From contig NC_039489.1 in assembly GCF_003590095.1 (NCBI RefSeq), forward strand, positions 5,952,001 through 6,016,000: a DNA stretch of 64,000 nt, written 5' to 3'. A model generated the notes under the pieces. It was not told the origin of the DNA. It ran no database searches and saw only the letters and a program-made list of their open reading frames with translations. Below, piece after piece: positions 1-12,514 of the stretch; position 1 is the first letter of the stretch, and every line of letters begins with the position of its first letter. This DNA comes from Trichoplusia ni (lineage: Eukaryota; Arthropoda; Insecta; Lepidoptera; Noctuidae). The position numbers and the translations under genes were made by a program.

Positions 1-3000
1 GTAGCAGATGCTCCGAGGTTTTTGGTAACATTTTTTGATTAAACTATGTTGCGTGAACGTGCAAAGAGAGACAATACAGTCTTCTGTATAAATATTCAAG
101 TGTTTAGCACAAAACGGATTTCGCGGATGTGGAATTTCTGAACGGACACAGATGTTCGGTTCTGGCAACATATGCATTATGGATACATGTTTATAATGAG
201 ATCCTTGGATAAGGAAGACAGGGGAATGGTATCTATCTAAATTCCTTGTAATAACTATTAGTAAAACAGCTTGTACCAAAGGACTCACGCCTAAAGGACC
301 AAAAGCGTGCGAAAGGACCATCGCAAGAAACCCGAGAGTTATAACACAATACACGGACATTAGTGGCGTATAAAAGAAACAATACAACACAATTGTTTAT
401 TATACTGAACGGATTGTTACAATTATGTAAAGAAATATGTTATTGCTGTGATCATTGCGTCTGTAAGTGGGTTAGCAGTATGTTCTGTGAGTGATCGAAA
501 CTGATAAATTATAGAAGATTGCTTTCTAAGATAATTAATTTTGATGTCATTGTGTATGTGTCTTGTATTGTTGTGGTTTATAATGCAATATAAAAATTGA
601 AGAGAAACTAAAAGTTGTTCGTTTTTAGACTTAATCTTCGACGTAAGGTTTTATAAGGTATAGCATACTCTTTTAAGTGGATGTTTGCTTATAGAGAGAT
701 AACTGCAAGGAAAAACAGATTTTACAGCTGTTATTTTCCATTTTTTAAAGAAAATAAAAATTTTATAGTATTTTGAAATAAAAACGTTAAATAAAATCTT
801 AGATTAAATTAACCATTTAAACCACGCTTCTAACTTATGAAACTAAATTTATAACTTTAAACAACTGTGCCCATTCACTAAGTTTCGGAATTGGTACAAA
901 TAAGAGCAGTGCAGCAGAAGTTTGTAGAATATTCATAACAATTTGCATGGAAGATTCTCCGAGCGGTTTGGGGTGTAAATTTTGGCACTTTACACTGCAT
1001 ACTGCAAAGTACTTTTCACGAAAAACATATTTTGAATGACATTTTCTGTTAATCTTAATAAATTCCATAAAATTGGACAATCACATACAAGTCTCTTTCA
1101 GTTACTCAAGTAACGCAGAACTCATGCAAAATCGAAATTTATGTCAAATTCTCATTGAAATATATGTATAAATTAAAACGACGAACGAAATTATAGGTAA
1201 TAAAAAGTAACATGGTCTTCCGTCAATTGGCTAGACCAAAAATATGTAGCAAACAACATCTTTAAAACTGGAAAACAGATCTCATTCTAGCGTAATAGAA
1301 ACCTTGCTAGCACACTCGCCTCCTGACATTTATCGTTCTTATGACGCATAGAGACATTATAAATTGCATCGAACAATAACATAACTCAGAGGAAAATGAA
1401 AGAATACAGCTGGTGTACCCCTCGTAAATTGTAACAATCATCCCGAGGAATGGATGGCATTAATTGTGGTAATTCCTTGAATGGTCTTATGGTACGTGTG
1501 GTACTGGGGAGCCAAGGACCACGAGGAACTTTACTATATAATGTTGAATATACATTCGGACTCAAAGGACAAGCGGAACTTTGATAAAGGACATATTACT
1601 TTACTAAATGTGAAATTACTTTTAATGATTTCTTATTATCATCCGTTGAAGCTGGTCAGCCATTTTTATAATATTAAAAAAATGTGCTCACTTTATAAAA
1701 GGTTAAATCGGAATTTTTAACCTATTTAAAGGTTGAAATATAGTATTTTCCCTACTTAATTAAGTAGGCTAATAAGAATTAAGACAGATATAAATAATTA
1801 TAATCATAAAGCTTAGCTTTTTAAGGGTTCTGTGAAAATCACAATTTATGTATTAGGTAATAATTTATTTATTTAATACTTAATGTGCACACAAACATGT
1901 TAAAATAACACAACATTAAAAACTATGAAATTATCTCAACATCTATTCACAAATTTATTTAAACATGAAAATTTGTATCTTTTTACAACGGAAAAGTATC
2001 GCAAAAACATGGTCTGTTGTTCTTTGATGTATGCAAGCCCGTAGCTACAAAACACGTCGAGCTGCGTTCTGTGTTTACTCCTATTGTTTCATATGCATGC
2101 ATCTTTTATACAAGGTAGCGAGTAACACTGACCTGACGTGCAAATTATAGAGAACGAGGACTGGCGAGGACGTGACAGTTAAGAGTCTAATGTATAAGAC
2201 CTGGTTAGTGTTCGTATCAAAGGACCAAGTTACACAAAAGGCATTTTGATATTCAACTGTTTCACGACCTTCATAGCCCCAGGCTCGCTGTCAGCACTGG
2301 TCTAATCTGATAAGCTTTCCCCAAAGGCCTTACACAACTCCACACAGATACTTAATCAAAAACAAAGCGGACGGGAGTTAATTGTGCTGAAATTTACGGC
2401 ACGACTGTACCCTGTGTACCCAGTTTGTTGGCTTAGGACAACTTATTAGAACAATTCGGTGACAAATGTCGGTAATTATCTAAAGGGACACCGCTTGTAT
2501 TGAGTAGATTTTTAGGGGGAGGGTAATTGTTACTTTTATTTTGGTCCTGCGGAATATGGTCCTTCGAGGTTTTTATTGGTCCTGCCCGGACTAGATATGG
2601 AGTGTTTGTTGGTTATAGTGGAATAAACTGAAATAGTCTATAAATTAACTAACGAAGAAATATTTAATATTTATTTACGCAATGTGATTCATTTATTGAT
2701 CATAATTATTTACTATTTATTTACCGAAAAATACATCATCAGAATTCCAATTAAATCATAAAATCAACAAACTGTGAAACACTTTGTTGCCGATAATAGC
2801 ACTCAATAAACTTTAGTTTGGAATCAAATATAATTTTTCATTTACACTGTAAAGAGACATTTTACGGTACAGTTCAACAAAGCCATAACAACAGAAACAC
2901 TATCACCACGAAGCTTCCTTAATATATCTTTTGCAAATCTATAAATAGCATTCAACAGAACCGATAATTAAACCGCTATATTTGAACTTAAGCCATTACT

Positions 3001-3554
3001 CTCACGACAAATTACCGTACAAACTTCTCTACACTGCTCTACTGCATCAAATCAACATCAATCATTTAGCGATTCGCTCGAATTATGTGCTTGAAACATT
3101 TGACTCTTATTAGCGCCCTCAATCACCCGCAGACCTTCGGATGATAGATTGAGATGGGTTGCATACGTCGATTGGCTTTCAATCTGTCATTCTGTGCAAT
3201 GAATCTGGCTAGCTGGTATATTGGGATGCAAGTCCGGCGTGGATCTTGTGCGGTTTGATCGATCGGATCGGTTTGATGTTGATGTTGATGTAGTGTAAAT
3301 TTCTCAACATTGTATGTTGAAGGTTTGAGTGGTAGCTTCGCATCGAAGGACCTATTTGATATCTTTTGTCGGTAATGTTATTCGAAAGTTTATGTTGAGA
3401 GTGAAACCGGCTAAGTGCGAGTCCGCATTGCGATACTGAGGACTCAGTATAGATACGCTAAAGGAAAATAAATCGGTTGGGTAACAAATACATTTGTTCG
3501 TATCCAAGCTCATTTTTTTTGTCACCCTCTGAAAAATTTATGACTGTAACCTTG
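1..3554. other. Non-coding stretch upstream of the dpr-like gene
   Basis: I see no coding exon here. The open frames (minus 835-1080, plus 1481-1720) are short, with no domain-like sequence and no splice context. The stretch is AT-rich apart from 3110-3290, which is somewhat richer in G+C and CpG and contains short GATCGATCGGATC and GATGTTGATG runs. A minus-strand LINE 3'-end fragment lies near 2690-2815. The 7-mer AAGGACC or its complement recurs six times (see findings). A far-upstream dpr promoter or 5' UTR exon could be hidden here, but nothing shows it. Confidence 0.5.
2690..2815 (-). repeat. LINE 3'-UTR fragment, related to the LINE at 39986-43649
   Basis: The stretch around 2763-2810 matches the 3' UTR of the poly(A) LINE near 40046-40100: both read roughly CAAACTG..AA..C..TTTGTTG, then GCGATAATAGC or CCGATAATAGC, then CTC..AA. 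The copy is diverged and its hairpin arms no longer pair fully, so it is an old 5'-truncated insertion. It lies in the same orientation as the 40 kb LINE. Confidence 0.55.
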
Positions 3555-3750
3555 CTTAATGTCGATGTTTATTTTTAGTATTTATTATTATAGCGATATA
3601 ATTAATTTAACTGTAAATTTTTTAACTGTCGAGCTAAATTCAAATAAAATGAGAACAGCCTGGCAACGGGCAGACAGACTAACAGACGGACAGACAACGG
3701 AAACTCAAAAATACGGTTGCGTTTTGACCTTGTAAGTACAAAACCCTAAA
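3555..3750 (-). repeat. Family C dispersed repeat, diverged copy
   Basis: Family C is my name for a repeat that, in forward orientation, runs TTTTAGGGTTCCGTAC, GGAACCCTATTACTA, a CTGTCCGTCCGTCTGTC run, CAGGCTGTATCTCATGAACC, GTGATAGCTAGACAG, and ends near ACGGAACCCTCAGTG..GCGAGTCCGACT. In this copy TTTTTAGTATTTATTATTATAGCG, CAGCCTGG, a GACAGAC run and AACCCTAAAAA appear in the reverse order. Confidence 0.6.
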
Positions 3751-3984
3751 AAGTCATTAAGAAAAATGGACATGTCTTCTCTTGACATTCTTTCCATTCA
3801 CAAAAGAAATTGGATTACATATTAACAATAAAGGACTGCAAATGTAACTGATCTTTGCGATTTATTTATAACTCGTAAGTCCCGGATTACAATGATTTCA
3901 CTTCATTCGATACCAGATAATCCGACTTATGTTCTTACCTAAATCGTATATTTAGTTTGATTCTGAATATTTATTATTTATAGT

Positions 3985-4135
3985 TATGATATCATCCAGT
4001 AGAAGTTCCTCTGCTGGACATAGGCTTTTCCCTTATAGGGAAGGTTTGAGCATTGATCACCACGCTGGCTTATGGACGATTTGAGATGCTATTTGGAATC
4101 CAGGTTTCCTCACCATTTGTCAGTGATGTCTTAAA
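3985..4135. repeat. Dispersed repeat fragment (CTCTGCTGGACATAGGC type)
   Basis: The words CTCTGCTGGACATAGGC, AGCATTGATCACCACGCTGG and GGTTTCCTCACCAT in this order are ones I recognise from a widespread lepidopteran repeat. CTGGACATAGGCC is also close to the complement of the RTE 3' end at about 23980 (GGCCTATGTCCAGCAG), so this may be an old fragment of a related RTE family. There is only one copy here, so the family is inferred. Confidence 0.45.
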
Positions 4136-4214
4136 CTAAGTACAAAAAATACATACATGGCTAATTTGAATATCACCTTTTTAAATGTCATTCGAGGTCG
4201 AATTTAATTAAATC

Positions 4215-4460
4215 GCCTTTCTGGATTACTGGATGCAGGGTTACAGGTTGAACCAGTATTTTTACACAGAGCTACGGCCTATACGATCTCCTCAACTCAG
4301 TTATCTGGGCAACACGATATCTTTTAACTAGCCGTAATGATTGAAGGATGTTTTTAAGCCGGGACTCAAATTAACGTGCATACCTAAAAAAAATCCATTA
4401 CGAAGGTAGTCACTCCTATCGCGTCAAGGGTTGCTTAACCTGAGATCCGCTAATCCTGAA
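4215..4460 (-). repeat. 5S-head SINE (family B), old diverged copy
   Basis: Read on the minus strand, it keeps the family order: a GCGT..GCGATAGGAGTGAC region, ACGTTAATTTGAGTCCCGGC, TATCGTGTTGCCCAGATAACTG, GTTGAGGAGATCG and GCTCTGTG. Many substitutions and indels make this the oldest family B copy in the window. Confidence 0.6.
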
Positions 4461-5895
4461 TATATAATATAAAGCCTTTTAATTGAGTTTCGGTTAGAAT
4501 ATATTGGTCTAGACCTTTGTATCAATAGATTTCAATCTAGTGTTTGACATTCGTCATTAATTCCAGTGAATTTTAATCAAATCAGTTTGCTGCTAAAATG
4601 TTCAAGTAAAAGTACATGTTAATTAATTTAATTTTGAAATTTTTGGTACATATTTTAAAGAAACTTCTCAGAATTGTAAAATTAAACCATAAAAGCACAT
4701 TTTAAAGTTCAATATGAAAATAGTTTTTATTAAAAATGTAAGTAAATGGAATGAATGTTGATATCGAAAATTGACGCACAACATAAAACTCAAATAAAAG
4801 CTTTTGAAAAAACGAAAAATATAAATTTCTAGCCTATACAATAAAAGGGTCTTTTACAAAAACATACTAAACTCATTTTTAAATAAAATTTATATCGTTC
4901 TTTTTTAAAATCAACATTCAATCAATTGATTTTCTTTCTCTACATACGAATAATGCGGCCAGTAACACTTAAAAAATGGAACATCAAGAAAAATAAACTG
5001 AAATCCCAACGCCAAAGCTAAGCAAATGGTACACCGCAGAACTGTAATAGTTCTTGACACGAATCAGAGGCGGCCTGTATAATATAATAATATGCAGACC
5101 AATAGTGTTTCATGTTCACGAGCGTAAATGGACCGCACCCGAGGGATAGATAACGAATAATATATATTTTGGCGGGTTTTCCAAGCAAACGGCTTCGTAC
5201 GCATTGCGGCATAACGCCGACAACGTGTGCTCCTTTTTTGAATTTTAAAAAGTTAAACCTTGTTACAACATTTGAGTTACCAAAGCAATTTATATTTTTT
5301 TCCTGTTTTGAATGTCGAATGTTGATTGCTGCGTTTATTTTTTAATTTTTCTTCGTGTGTTTGGATTCTTGGTGAATGTTACTCTTTTCTTTTGTATGTT
5401 TTCGGATATCGGTCTATTTGTCTAGAAAAATTGGGTAAAGAAAATATTTATTGAATTAAAAAAATACATTTGTTCTAGTGTTTATTCAGCATTTTTTTTC
5501 TTTTGCCTCGATTTATATTCTACATTTTTAATTGATGAAATAATTAAAAATACGTTGCATCTGTACTTATTTTAGTAGCATTTAAGTACTTTACATTAAC
5601 ATAAAACTTTTTAGTCCATTTCTACCATCGCATCCAGTATTTTCAAGCACGAAAATAAAAAATTCCATGTACATCCCACCTTTTTGAGCGTCAACTCTGA
5701 CTTAGTATTCTGCCAGTATAAGGAGGAATTGCTGAAGTTTTTGGCTACGTGTAAAGAGATACGCTTCTGTCACGTATCGAGAATGTTTAAAATTTCTTTG
5801 AAAATGTAGCGACACTGAATGAAGGGGATGTGTTGGAATTACAAATTGTTTTATTGTACATTTTTTTTTTGAATGTTTGTATTGAGGATACTTGT

Positions 5896-6176
5896 GTTGG
5901 GTTGTGTTTTTTTGGGTTTTCTATTCGAACGGTAAAAGGGAATCCTATTACTATGAGTTCCCTGTCTGTCTGTCCGTCTGTGACCATTTCATTAACTCAA
6001 AAGAAGATAGATAGATAGAACTCAAGAAAGTCATAATATTATTTCTGATTCTGCTGCTGATTACTAAAAATAAAAAATGTTTACCAAAAATGAATGTAAA
6101 TTTGTTTTTAAGTATTTAGTCTATCTATACATAACCCTCAGTGTCGCGAGTTCGACTGGCACTTAACCATCCCTGA
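5896..6176 (+). repeat. Family C repeat, near full-length copy
   Basis: It begins near GGGTTTTCTATTCGAACGG, continues with GGGAATCCTATTACTATGAG and a CTGTCTGTCTGTCCGTCTG run, and ends at ACCCTCAGTGTCGCGAGTTCGACT (6138-6166), which fixes the family's 3' end. The two overlapping small ORFs here (plus 5830-6018, minus 5787-5987) are artefacts of the repeat. Confidence 0.6.
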
Positions 6177-9100
6177 CTTGTGATCAGGTAGGGAATTAAA
6201 ATCTCAACATAAACCTATTTGATCGGTAAGTAAAGTATCAGAGATTTTTTTTAATACAAATTTTAACAAAAATTATACCACATGCACAAAACCAATCATA
6301 TTCTGAACAAGCATTCGTATGTCATACAAATACTTATATAGTTATGCTGATACTTAATATAGTAGTAATGTTAGTAAAATCAATATAAACACTTTAAATT
6401 AGCTTCACATTAACAAAAAAACCGATAAAGTTTTAACACGAATACTTCTTCGAAAACGTCTGCGCTGGCTGTAATCATACATTCACAATTCGAAAGTAGT
6501 CAAAGTTTAAGATCAGAGTATGAATATATTATTATTTGTTGATAAAAGATGATATATTTTACATAGAATATTATGCAGTATTTTGTAAAAATCCAGCATT
6601 GCGCAATGTATGAACAGTTTCTAGTTTACTTAAGTTCAACTTTAAGTCCAAATTTAGTGGTACACAGCACAATAGAGTATTAGACAAAAAATCTGTTAAT
6701 CCGTCAGACTTTGGAAACGTATTTTTTTATTTTATCTCGTTGACAAGAAATGAAGGGTGTGATTTAAAATGTCGTATGACGTCACTTACCAGTACGCTTT
6801 TTACTAGCAAGTGCTGGTTTTAGCCCCCCCCCCCCACCAAATCGAATGCTTTCTATATTCATTACTTTTTAACGTTGTGAGAAAATGAAAAATACGTATT
6901 CTTGGTTTTTTGCCATTCTGACGGACATAAAACAGATTTATATAATAACATTTAGTCAAATACCCAATTCGCAATAAATATAACATTCCTTTATCGCATA
7001 CATTTAATTCTACATATAATAAAGTAAAGCTTAACACATAAAAAAGCCAAGAATTAATTAAAAGTTACTCGAGATCCCAAAAGTTATTTAGGAATGGCGT
7101 ACTGCCAAATGTGTTACACATTCTTTAAAACTCCGACTTTTAACACTGGGTATAAGATCGTAAAATTTAACGCCATACGCGTTTTTTTTTGCTGGCAAAC
7201 GAATATAGGTCATAGCAATGTATATTAATTGTTACTCACCGTTTTTTGTTTTAATCCATTTTCATGTCAGACAAAAATAAAATCTTTTTTATGTAATCTA
7301 TTTGGTGATATTGTTTAACAAACATATTCCCCTTATTTGGCTCAAAACTTTATAGTCCAGAAGGCCTAGCACTAACTTTTAAAGCAATGTTATTGCAATT
7401 ATGGAAAAGTGGTGCTCGCTGTGTAGTGAAATATCATGCTTTCACAACTAATAACAATAATACTTTCACGGCAATTCAATTCTGTGATTGTAAATGATAA
7501 GTAACATGTCACGACTTAAAACAACTACAAAAAAAGAAAATTAAAAACAAACCCTGCAAAAGAGTATTTACTGCAAATTAAAAATAGAATTTTCAAACTC
7601 AGAACTCGATGTAACAGCCCAAAATCCTGTCCGCCATTTTAAACAATGTTCGCGTTCCAAATTCAAATTTAAAATACGGTTAAACTTTTGTTGTTTCGTA
7701 ACGGCGACAACACCATTAGTAAGGTTGGAATAATATCACTTTATTGACATTTCCTTGTTACGAGGATCATTAATTTTCCATTGTGGACAAAAACACGAAA
7801 CGAGAGAAGAATGAAAAAGTTGACAAAAAAAAACAAAACAAGTACATACGCATAACATCCAGGATGTTTCAACGCCGAAAAAAATCACGTTGGACTATGT
7901 TCCGTTGTATGTTTTTGCCTAGTTTTTATTGAAGCTATGTTAAGCCCAGAGGGATTGAAACCTGTTCTACTTTTAGTTACCAAATATTCAACTAGACAAG
8001 GTATCCCGTCGAATATTATATGAGACACACGCACATACTGCGAAAAAATAATGGTAAAGTTCACAGAGGACATTATTAAAGAACAAGGATTTAAAAATGA
8101 TAGTAAGACACATACGAGAATGTTCAAAGGAAGGAGACTTCCGAAAACAAGGTTATGCTAATTTTATCAAAAATGCTTGTGATCAAAACGCAAGTTAGGT
8201 AGTATAAAATTTTACTCCATTTATTGAAAGCATGTTTCCAATACAAAAAGCCTTTCTGAAGACTGATTATTAATTCGGAAGATAATAAAATAAACCAGTA
8301 CAGAATGGAGAGTAAATATTTAAGTAGGGTTAAAACTAGTCGACCGATTTTTCCGAATGAAGAAATTTATCGATTTGGTTAAGGCCCGTTCAAAAGAGGG
8401 TCCTTATAGAGCCTTTGTTGCCACTAATATTCACTTTATTATGGAATTTTCTGGATGGATATTTGGAGGATGAAGACATTGTCGAGATGATTTCGAAAGT
8501 GGATGATATAAACCTCCTTATGACGTAGATGGGTGAAACGTGTCGTTCATTTTGCTTATATTTTTAGATTGATATTTTAATTATGTTGCGGTGTTTATAG
8601 TTAATGATCTACTTGTTTCAAATCACACCTGTATTTTGAAAGGATGATAAAATTCGCCAAAAATATTTAGACCTTATTGTCGCACTGTCTAACTAGGCGC
8701 ATGAAAATTGAAGAGAACATTGCGCAGACAAGGGATAAAAATTAACTTCTGGTTTCTAGAAATTTGATCTTTTTCTCTTATGTTGTCAAATCTGAAGATG
8801 ATGAATATGATTGGTACAACGTGAATGAGGTCAAAACTTAACCCCTGGGTCCTGTAAAGCTGATAAATTTGAAATTACTTTATGGTCTCTGATCAACAAA
8901 TCAGTCGTGATCTGACAACTTATCATAGGATATTTTTTGCCAAGTCCATGATAAGGATGGTTTTAGTCATAATACGACCCATGAGAGGAGAAGTCATTTG
9001 ATAATTTCAATGTAAATTAGAAATAAAAAACCCGATCATTCAATGTAATCGTCGATCGAATTTCGAGAAACCGGCTGCAAGTCGTTCAGTATGGCTTTTC

Positions 9101-9802
9101 ATAAATCCCATGTAAACTTCACGAAGTTCTTTTTTTTGGTCGTTATGTGACGATAGATGGTCTTTCCCCTGCTTTTAAGGCTTTCCCATCACACAGCTAT
9201 TGGGTTTTAAATCAAGCGTGCTGAAAATATGGTTATTACGTAGTAAGGGTCGAGGGGGTTGATTCTAAAAATAATTTTCAACATTTTAATCTGTTTGTTA
9301 ATCTCAGCGTACTTTGTGTGGGTTTAATTATGGATTCTTACTTTTGGTAATTTGATATCTATAGGTATGGAATTATGTATGTTGGCTTTATTAGCAGATT
9401 GGTTTTAGATGTTGTTGCTAGTTGTGACGTAATCCAGACCTTGGATCTAATAAGGAAATTGTATTTATCGTAGATATTTATTAATTTAAAAAAGAGCTGC
9501 TTTGTTTACTCTTTATTGCTTGGCTATAACTATGAAAATAAATCTTTATTCAAATATATCAACTTAAAATATTTATACAATAAACTAATACTTAATACTT
9601 ACATTTCATCCCTGCCAAAGTCGGGAAACGTGCCCAGAAGGCTGCATTGCCATTAATTATTACATTACTTGCTTTTTTTCTATAAACCCCAATCTTCTTA
9701 GTTGTCTTTTGTATTGTGTAACTTAATAAAGATTTTATCGATATATCTAAATAAGTGAATCGCCTTTATCTTGTTTTATATGATTTATTATTATATTATC
9801 TA
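6177..9802. other. Non-coding stretch, no gene seen
   Basis: The sequence is AT-rich with homopolymers. A C(10) run at about 6825-6835 falls inside the minus-strand ORF 6804-7037, which has no recognisable domain. The minus ORF 7885-8127 (80 residues) is also without features. I found no repeat family that recurs elsewhere in the window. Confidence 0.4.
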
Positions 9803-10058
9803 CTAGCTGTTGCCCGCGACTTCGTCCCCGTGGGTAGAAGATATAAGTTATGATTTATACCTGCACTGTTTTTTTTCACATTTTCCATTGTATCTTCGCT
9901 CCTATTAGACGCAGCGTGATGGTTTATAGCATAAAACCTTCCCCGATCAATGATCTATTCAACACAAAAATATTTTTTCAATTTGGACCAGTAGTTCATG
10001 AGATTAACGCGTTCAAACAAACAAACAAACTCTTCAGCTTTATATATTAGCATAGATA
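9803..10058 (-). mobile_element. Non-autonomous Helitron-like element, copy 1
   Basis: On the minus strand it starts A|TCTATGCTAATATATAAAGC and ends GTCGCGGGCAACAGCTAG|T. The 3' end carries the short hairpin CCCACG...CGCGGG about 10 nt before CTAG. It has no inverted ends and no target duplication, and insertion is between A and T. These are Helitron hallmarks. Nothing is coded; the 66-residue ORF 9850-10050 is a shadow. It is about 256 bp and shares its whole length with four other copies in the window. Confidence 0.75.
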
Positions 10059-10629
10059 TCAAAAATAGAATATTGGTTTCCGAAGGATACAACCACCCAC
10101 GTCACATTCCACCCTAATATTATCTATTGCTTCCTTCATAATTCTGCCATTTTCTCTAATATCTTGTATTTCTTTTTATTTAGCTTTGTATTAATATAGT
10201 AGCTACAAAGGATTCAAGATACTGTCTACGTGTCTACTGACAAATGAGATTCTAACTTTAATTTAGAAATGTAATGAAACGTTTGTAAAAATGGTGTTCG
10301 ACAAAAAATCTAATAAGTCCAACAGACGGATTTATTAATAATATTGGAAATAGTATACTAAAATGTTTTTCCTTTTATCGTTAAAACAAATGATGAAGAC
10401 AACTTGCGTGTCCCGTCTCTTAACAGTTCAGTTTTTGCTGATAAATAACAATATTAGCCCCACTTTCATAAGTTGGATGTCTTTCATCTTAGTAATTCTT
10501 ATTAATTTAACAATATAAATACGTATCCGTTAAATAGTCAAAACCCCTTAGGCTAATAAGTCAATTAGAGTCTTGCAAATGATTTAAGTTTAGCCATAAA
10601 CACTATCTCTATTGGAATTTTTGAATGAC

Positions 10630-10815
10630 TAGTTTTAGTATTTATTATATAGCAGAAATAGAAATGCATCACCTTTAAAAAATTAAACTGTCTAGCTATC
10701 ACAGTACATGAGATACAGCCTGGTGGCAGACACACAGACAGACATCACTGCCTCTGTTTTAAGCATTCGTTTTTAACCTTTGATAGAGGTACGTATACGG
10801 AAACTGAAAAACTAA
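10630..10815 (-). repeat. Family C repeat
   Basis: Reverse-oriented copy: TTTTAGTATTTATTATATAGC, AAACTGTCTAGCTATCACAG, TACATGAGATACAGCCTGGTG, then ACAGACAGACA and a degraded GGTACG..CGGAAAC end. Confidence 0.6.
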
Positions 10816-11164
10816 AACGAGTAGGTATTAAATATTATTTATTAATTCATAAATTCGACGACAAAATAAAATATAGATGACTCTAGTAGCTAAGGTTAAA
10901 GATCTGAGAATTGCTTGTTTACTTAAAAAGTGTATAAATACTCATTCCTAATTTTGTTTTTTTGCTCATTATGAGGTACTTATTTTGTTATGAAACTGAG
11001 ATAAACAACTTTGTATACAGTTCAATAATCCACTTTTAGGGGAACAAAATGATAAAAATTGATTGTCATTATTTTTAGGGTTCCTTACCCAAACAGTAAA
11101 ATGGAAAGCTTATTACTAAGACTTCTAGTATGTCTGTCTATCACCGGGCTCATGAATCGTGATA

Positions 11165-11218
11165 AGAAGGAGAAATTTCGTGATGTGATAATTATCACAT
11201 CACGAAATTTCTCCTTCT
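11165..11218. repeat. Perfect 54-bp palindrome
   Basis: The left arm 11165-11191 (AGAAGGAGAAATTTCG, then TGATGTGATAA) is followed with no spacer by its exact reverse complement at 11192-11218. Symmetry stops at both ends (A at 11164 against G at 11219). The DNA can form a cruciform and the RNA a 27-bp hairpin. It shares its central 22 bp (TGATGTGATAA and its complement) with the palindrome at 11242. Confidence 0.95.
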
Positions 11219-11241
11219 GACGTGATTCCAACACTTCCAAC

Positions 11242-11271
11242 ACTCTGATGTGATAATTATCACATCAGAGT
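11242..11271. repeat. Perfect 30-bp palindrome
   Basis: The arms 11242-11256 (ACTCTGATGTGATAA) and 11257-11271 are exact reverse complements with no spacer. The core is identical to that of the 54-bp palindrome only 23 bp upstream, but the outer arm sequence differs. Confidence 0.95.
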
Positions 11272-11513
11272 TCTTTTGGCCGCAATGACAAAAACATAAA
11301 TATTAACATAAGGAATATCAAAATAATGGTATGTTTAAAAATTATATAATAATATGTGACTAAATTTTTTACTACACAAATGGTATATTTTGTACGAAAT
11401 TTTCAGTGTCGCGTCACTGCTCGCAATTAACCAGATTATTAGATGCTGAAAATCTCTATGATACTTTAAATCATTAGTGTATTTAGACAATTAACACATA
11501 TTTTATTCAGCAT

Positions 11514-11960
11514 TTGATAAACCAAAAACCAACGAACATACCTCTCAAAAGCATCCACAAACGCTACATATCAGCATCTACAAACAAAGCTGTGGCAATA
11601 CTTAATAAGAAAAAATCAAAACACCAGCAAAGCCCAGAAAAATCCGGTATCAAATTTCACCACTACATTTCAAGAGAAAAACCTCAATATTTCTTCCACG
11701 TGCCAGCTAAAAAAAAACCGACAAAATTGGAATACGAAGCGAATGCCCCAATTAACTCATCGTTCGTCATAAAAATAATTGCCGTTCAAATTAAGCAAGA
11801 AAATGGCCCCGACTCTGTACTATGAGCATTTCAAACAAGACTAATATCAGTGTGAAAGCGAGACAACGATATACTGCGTTTTTCGTGCCATCTCTCTTGC
11901 ACAACGATAGTAGTTTAACTATATGGGCTCGTGGTACGGGTATAGGTAGAGCTCCTTACC
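11514..11960 (+). repeat. Possible dispersed repeat with open frame (103 codons)
   Basis: An open frame at 11514-11825 is lysine-rich and has no domain I recognise. Its last bases and the DNA after it (ACTCTGTACTATGAGC, AAACAAGACTA, GTGAAAGCGAGACAAC, ATGGGCTCGTGGTACGGG) look similar in order to 30690-30840 (GCTCTTACTATGAACTC, AAGCAAGATT, GGGCTCTTGGTAGTAGTAC), which also follows a lysine- and serine-rich open frame. I read the pair as copies of an unnamed repeat rather than a host gene. The match is by eye. Confidence 0.3.
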
Positions 11961-12389
11961 GCATAAATCAATGCCATTTAAGCTGAGATTACAATACAAT
12001 TTATGATAAATTGCTGCCTTCCAAATAGGTTGGAACTTGCTCAAATAAGTCTTTTAATGATTTAGTTTAATAATAATTTATGTTATTGGTACTTGTATTA
12101 CGTTATTGGTAATAGATGACTCGATCCACCGTGGCTGTCTTGCAGGCAATACTTAGTTGATTTAGTTACACAGCTGTTTTAACATATAAATATTATAAAT
12201 TACTCGTATACCCACAATTTTATTTGTATTCGAAGAAGCAATGATTTACGGCAATATATGAAATAATTGTCAGGCTAGAGCGACACGGACTCGCGACTCC
12301 CGAGGGTTTGAAGAAAACTGATAAATCATTTGGAGGGAGGGTGCCATCCAATCAAGTTTTATACCTGTAGCAATGTTACTTAACTTGGA

Positions 12390-12512
12390 TCTTTATTTTA
12401 GTATTTGTTGTTATAGCGGCCACAGAAAATTACAAAAGAGAATGTCAACTGACTGTCTCTCACTTTCAATGAGATACAGCCTGGTGACGGAATGCAGTGC
12501 CACAGTAACCTA
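12390..12512 (-). repeat. Family C repeat, interrupted by a Helitron-like element
   Basis: TTTTAGTATTTGTTGTTATAGCGGCC, ACTGACTGTCTC and ATGAGATACAGCCTGGTGACGG are in reverse family order. The copy stops at about 12512, where the Helitron-like element begins, so the Helitron probably inserted into it. Confidence 0.6.
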
Positions 12513-12514
12513 TA

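Larger units (their letters stand above)
11072..11430 (+). repeat. Family C repeat containing two perfect palindromes
   Basis: It opens with TTTTTAGGGTTCCTTACC (11074), continues TTACTAAGACTTCTAG, ATGTCTGTCTATCACCGGG and CTCATGAATCGTGATA, and ends near CAGTGTCGCGTCACTGC (about 11405). Between the CGTGATA word and the GGCCGCAATGAC word, where other copies have a short simple stretch, it holds two foldback sequences (separate entries). Confidence 0.6.

Noticed and set aside
9803..10058. CRISPR-like or tandem array from the repeated ACAAACAAAC
   Set aside because: It is the simple GTTT/AAAC stretch inside the Helitron-like repeat; no spacers exist and the genome is animal.
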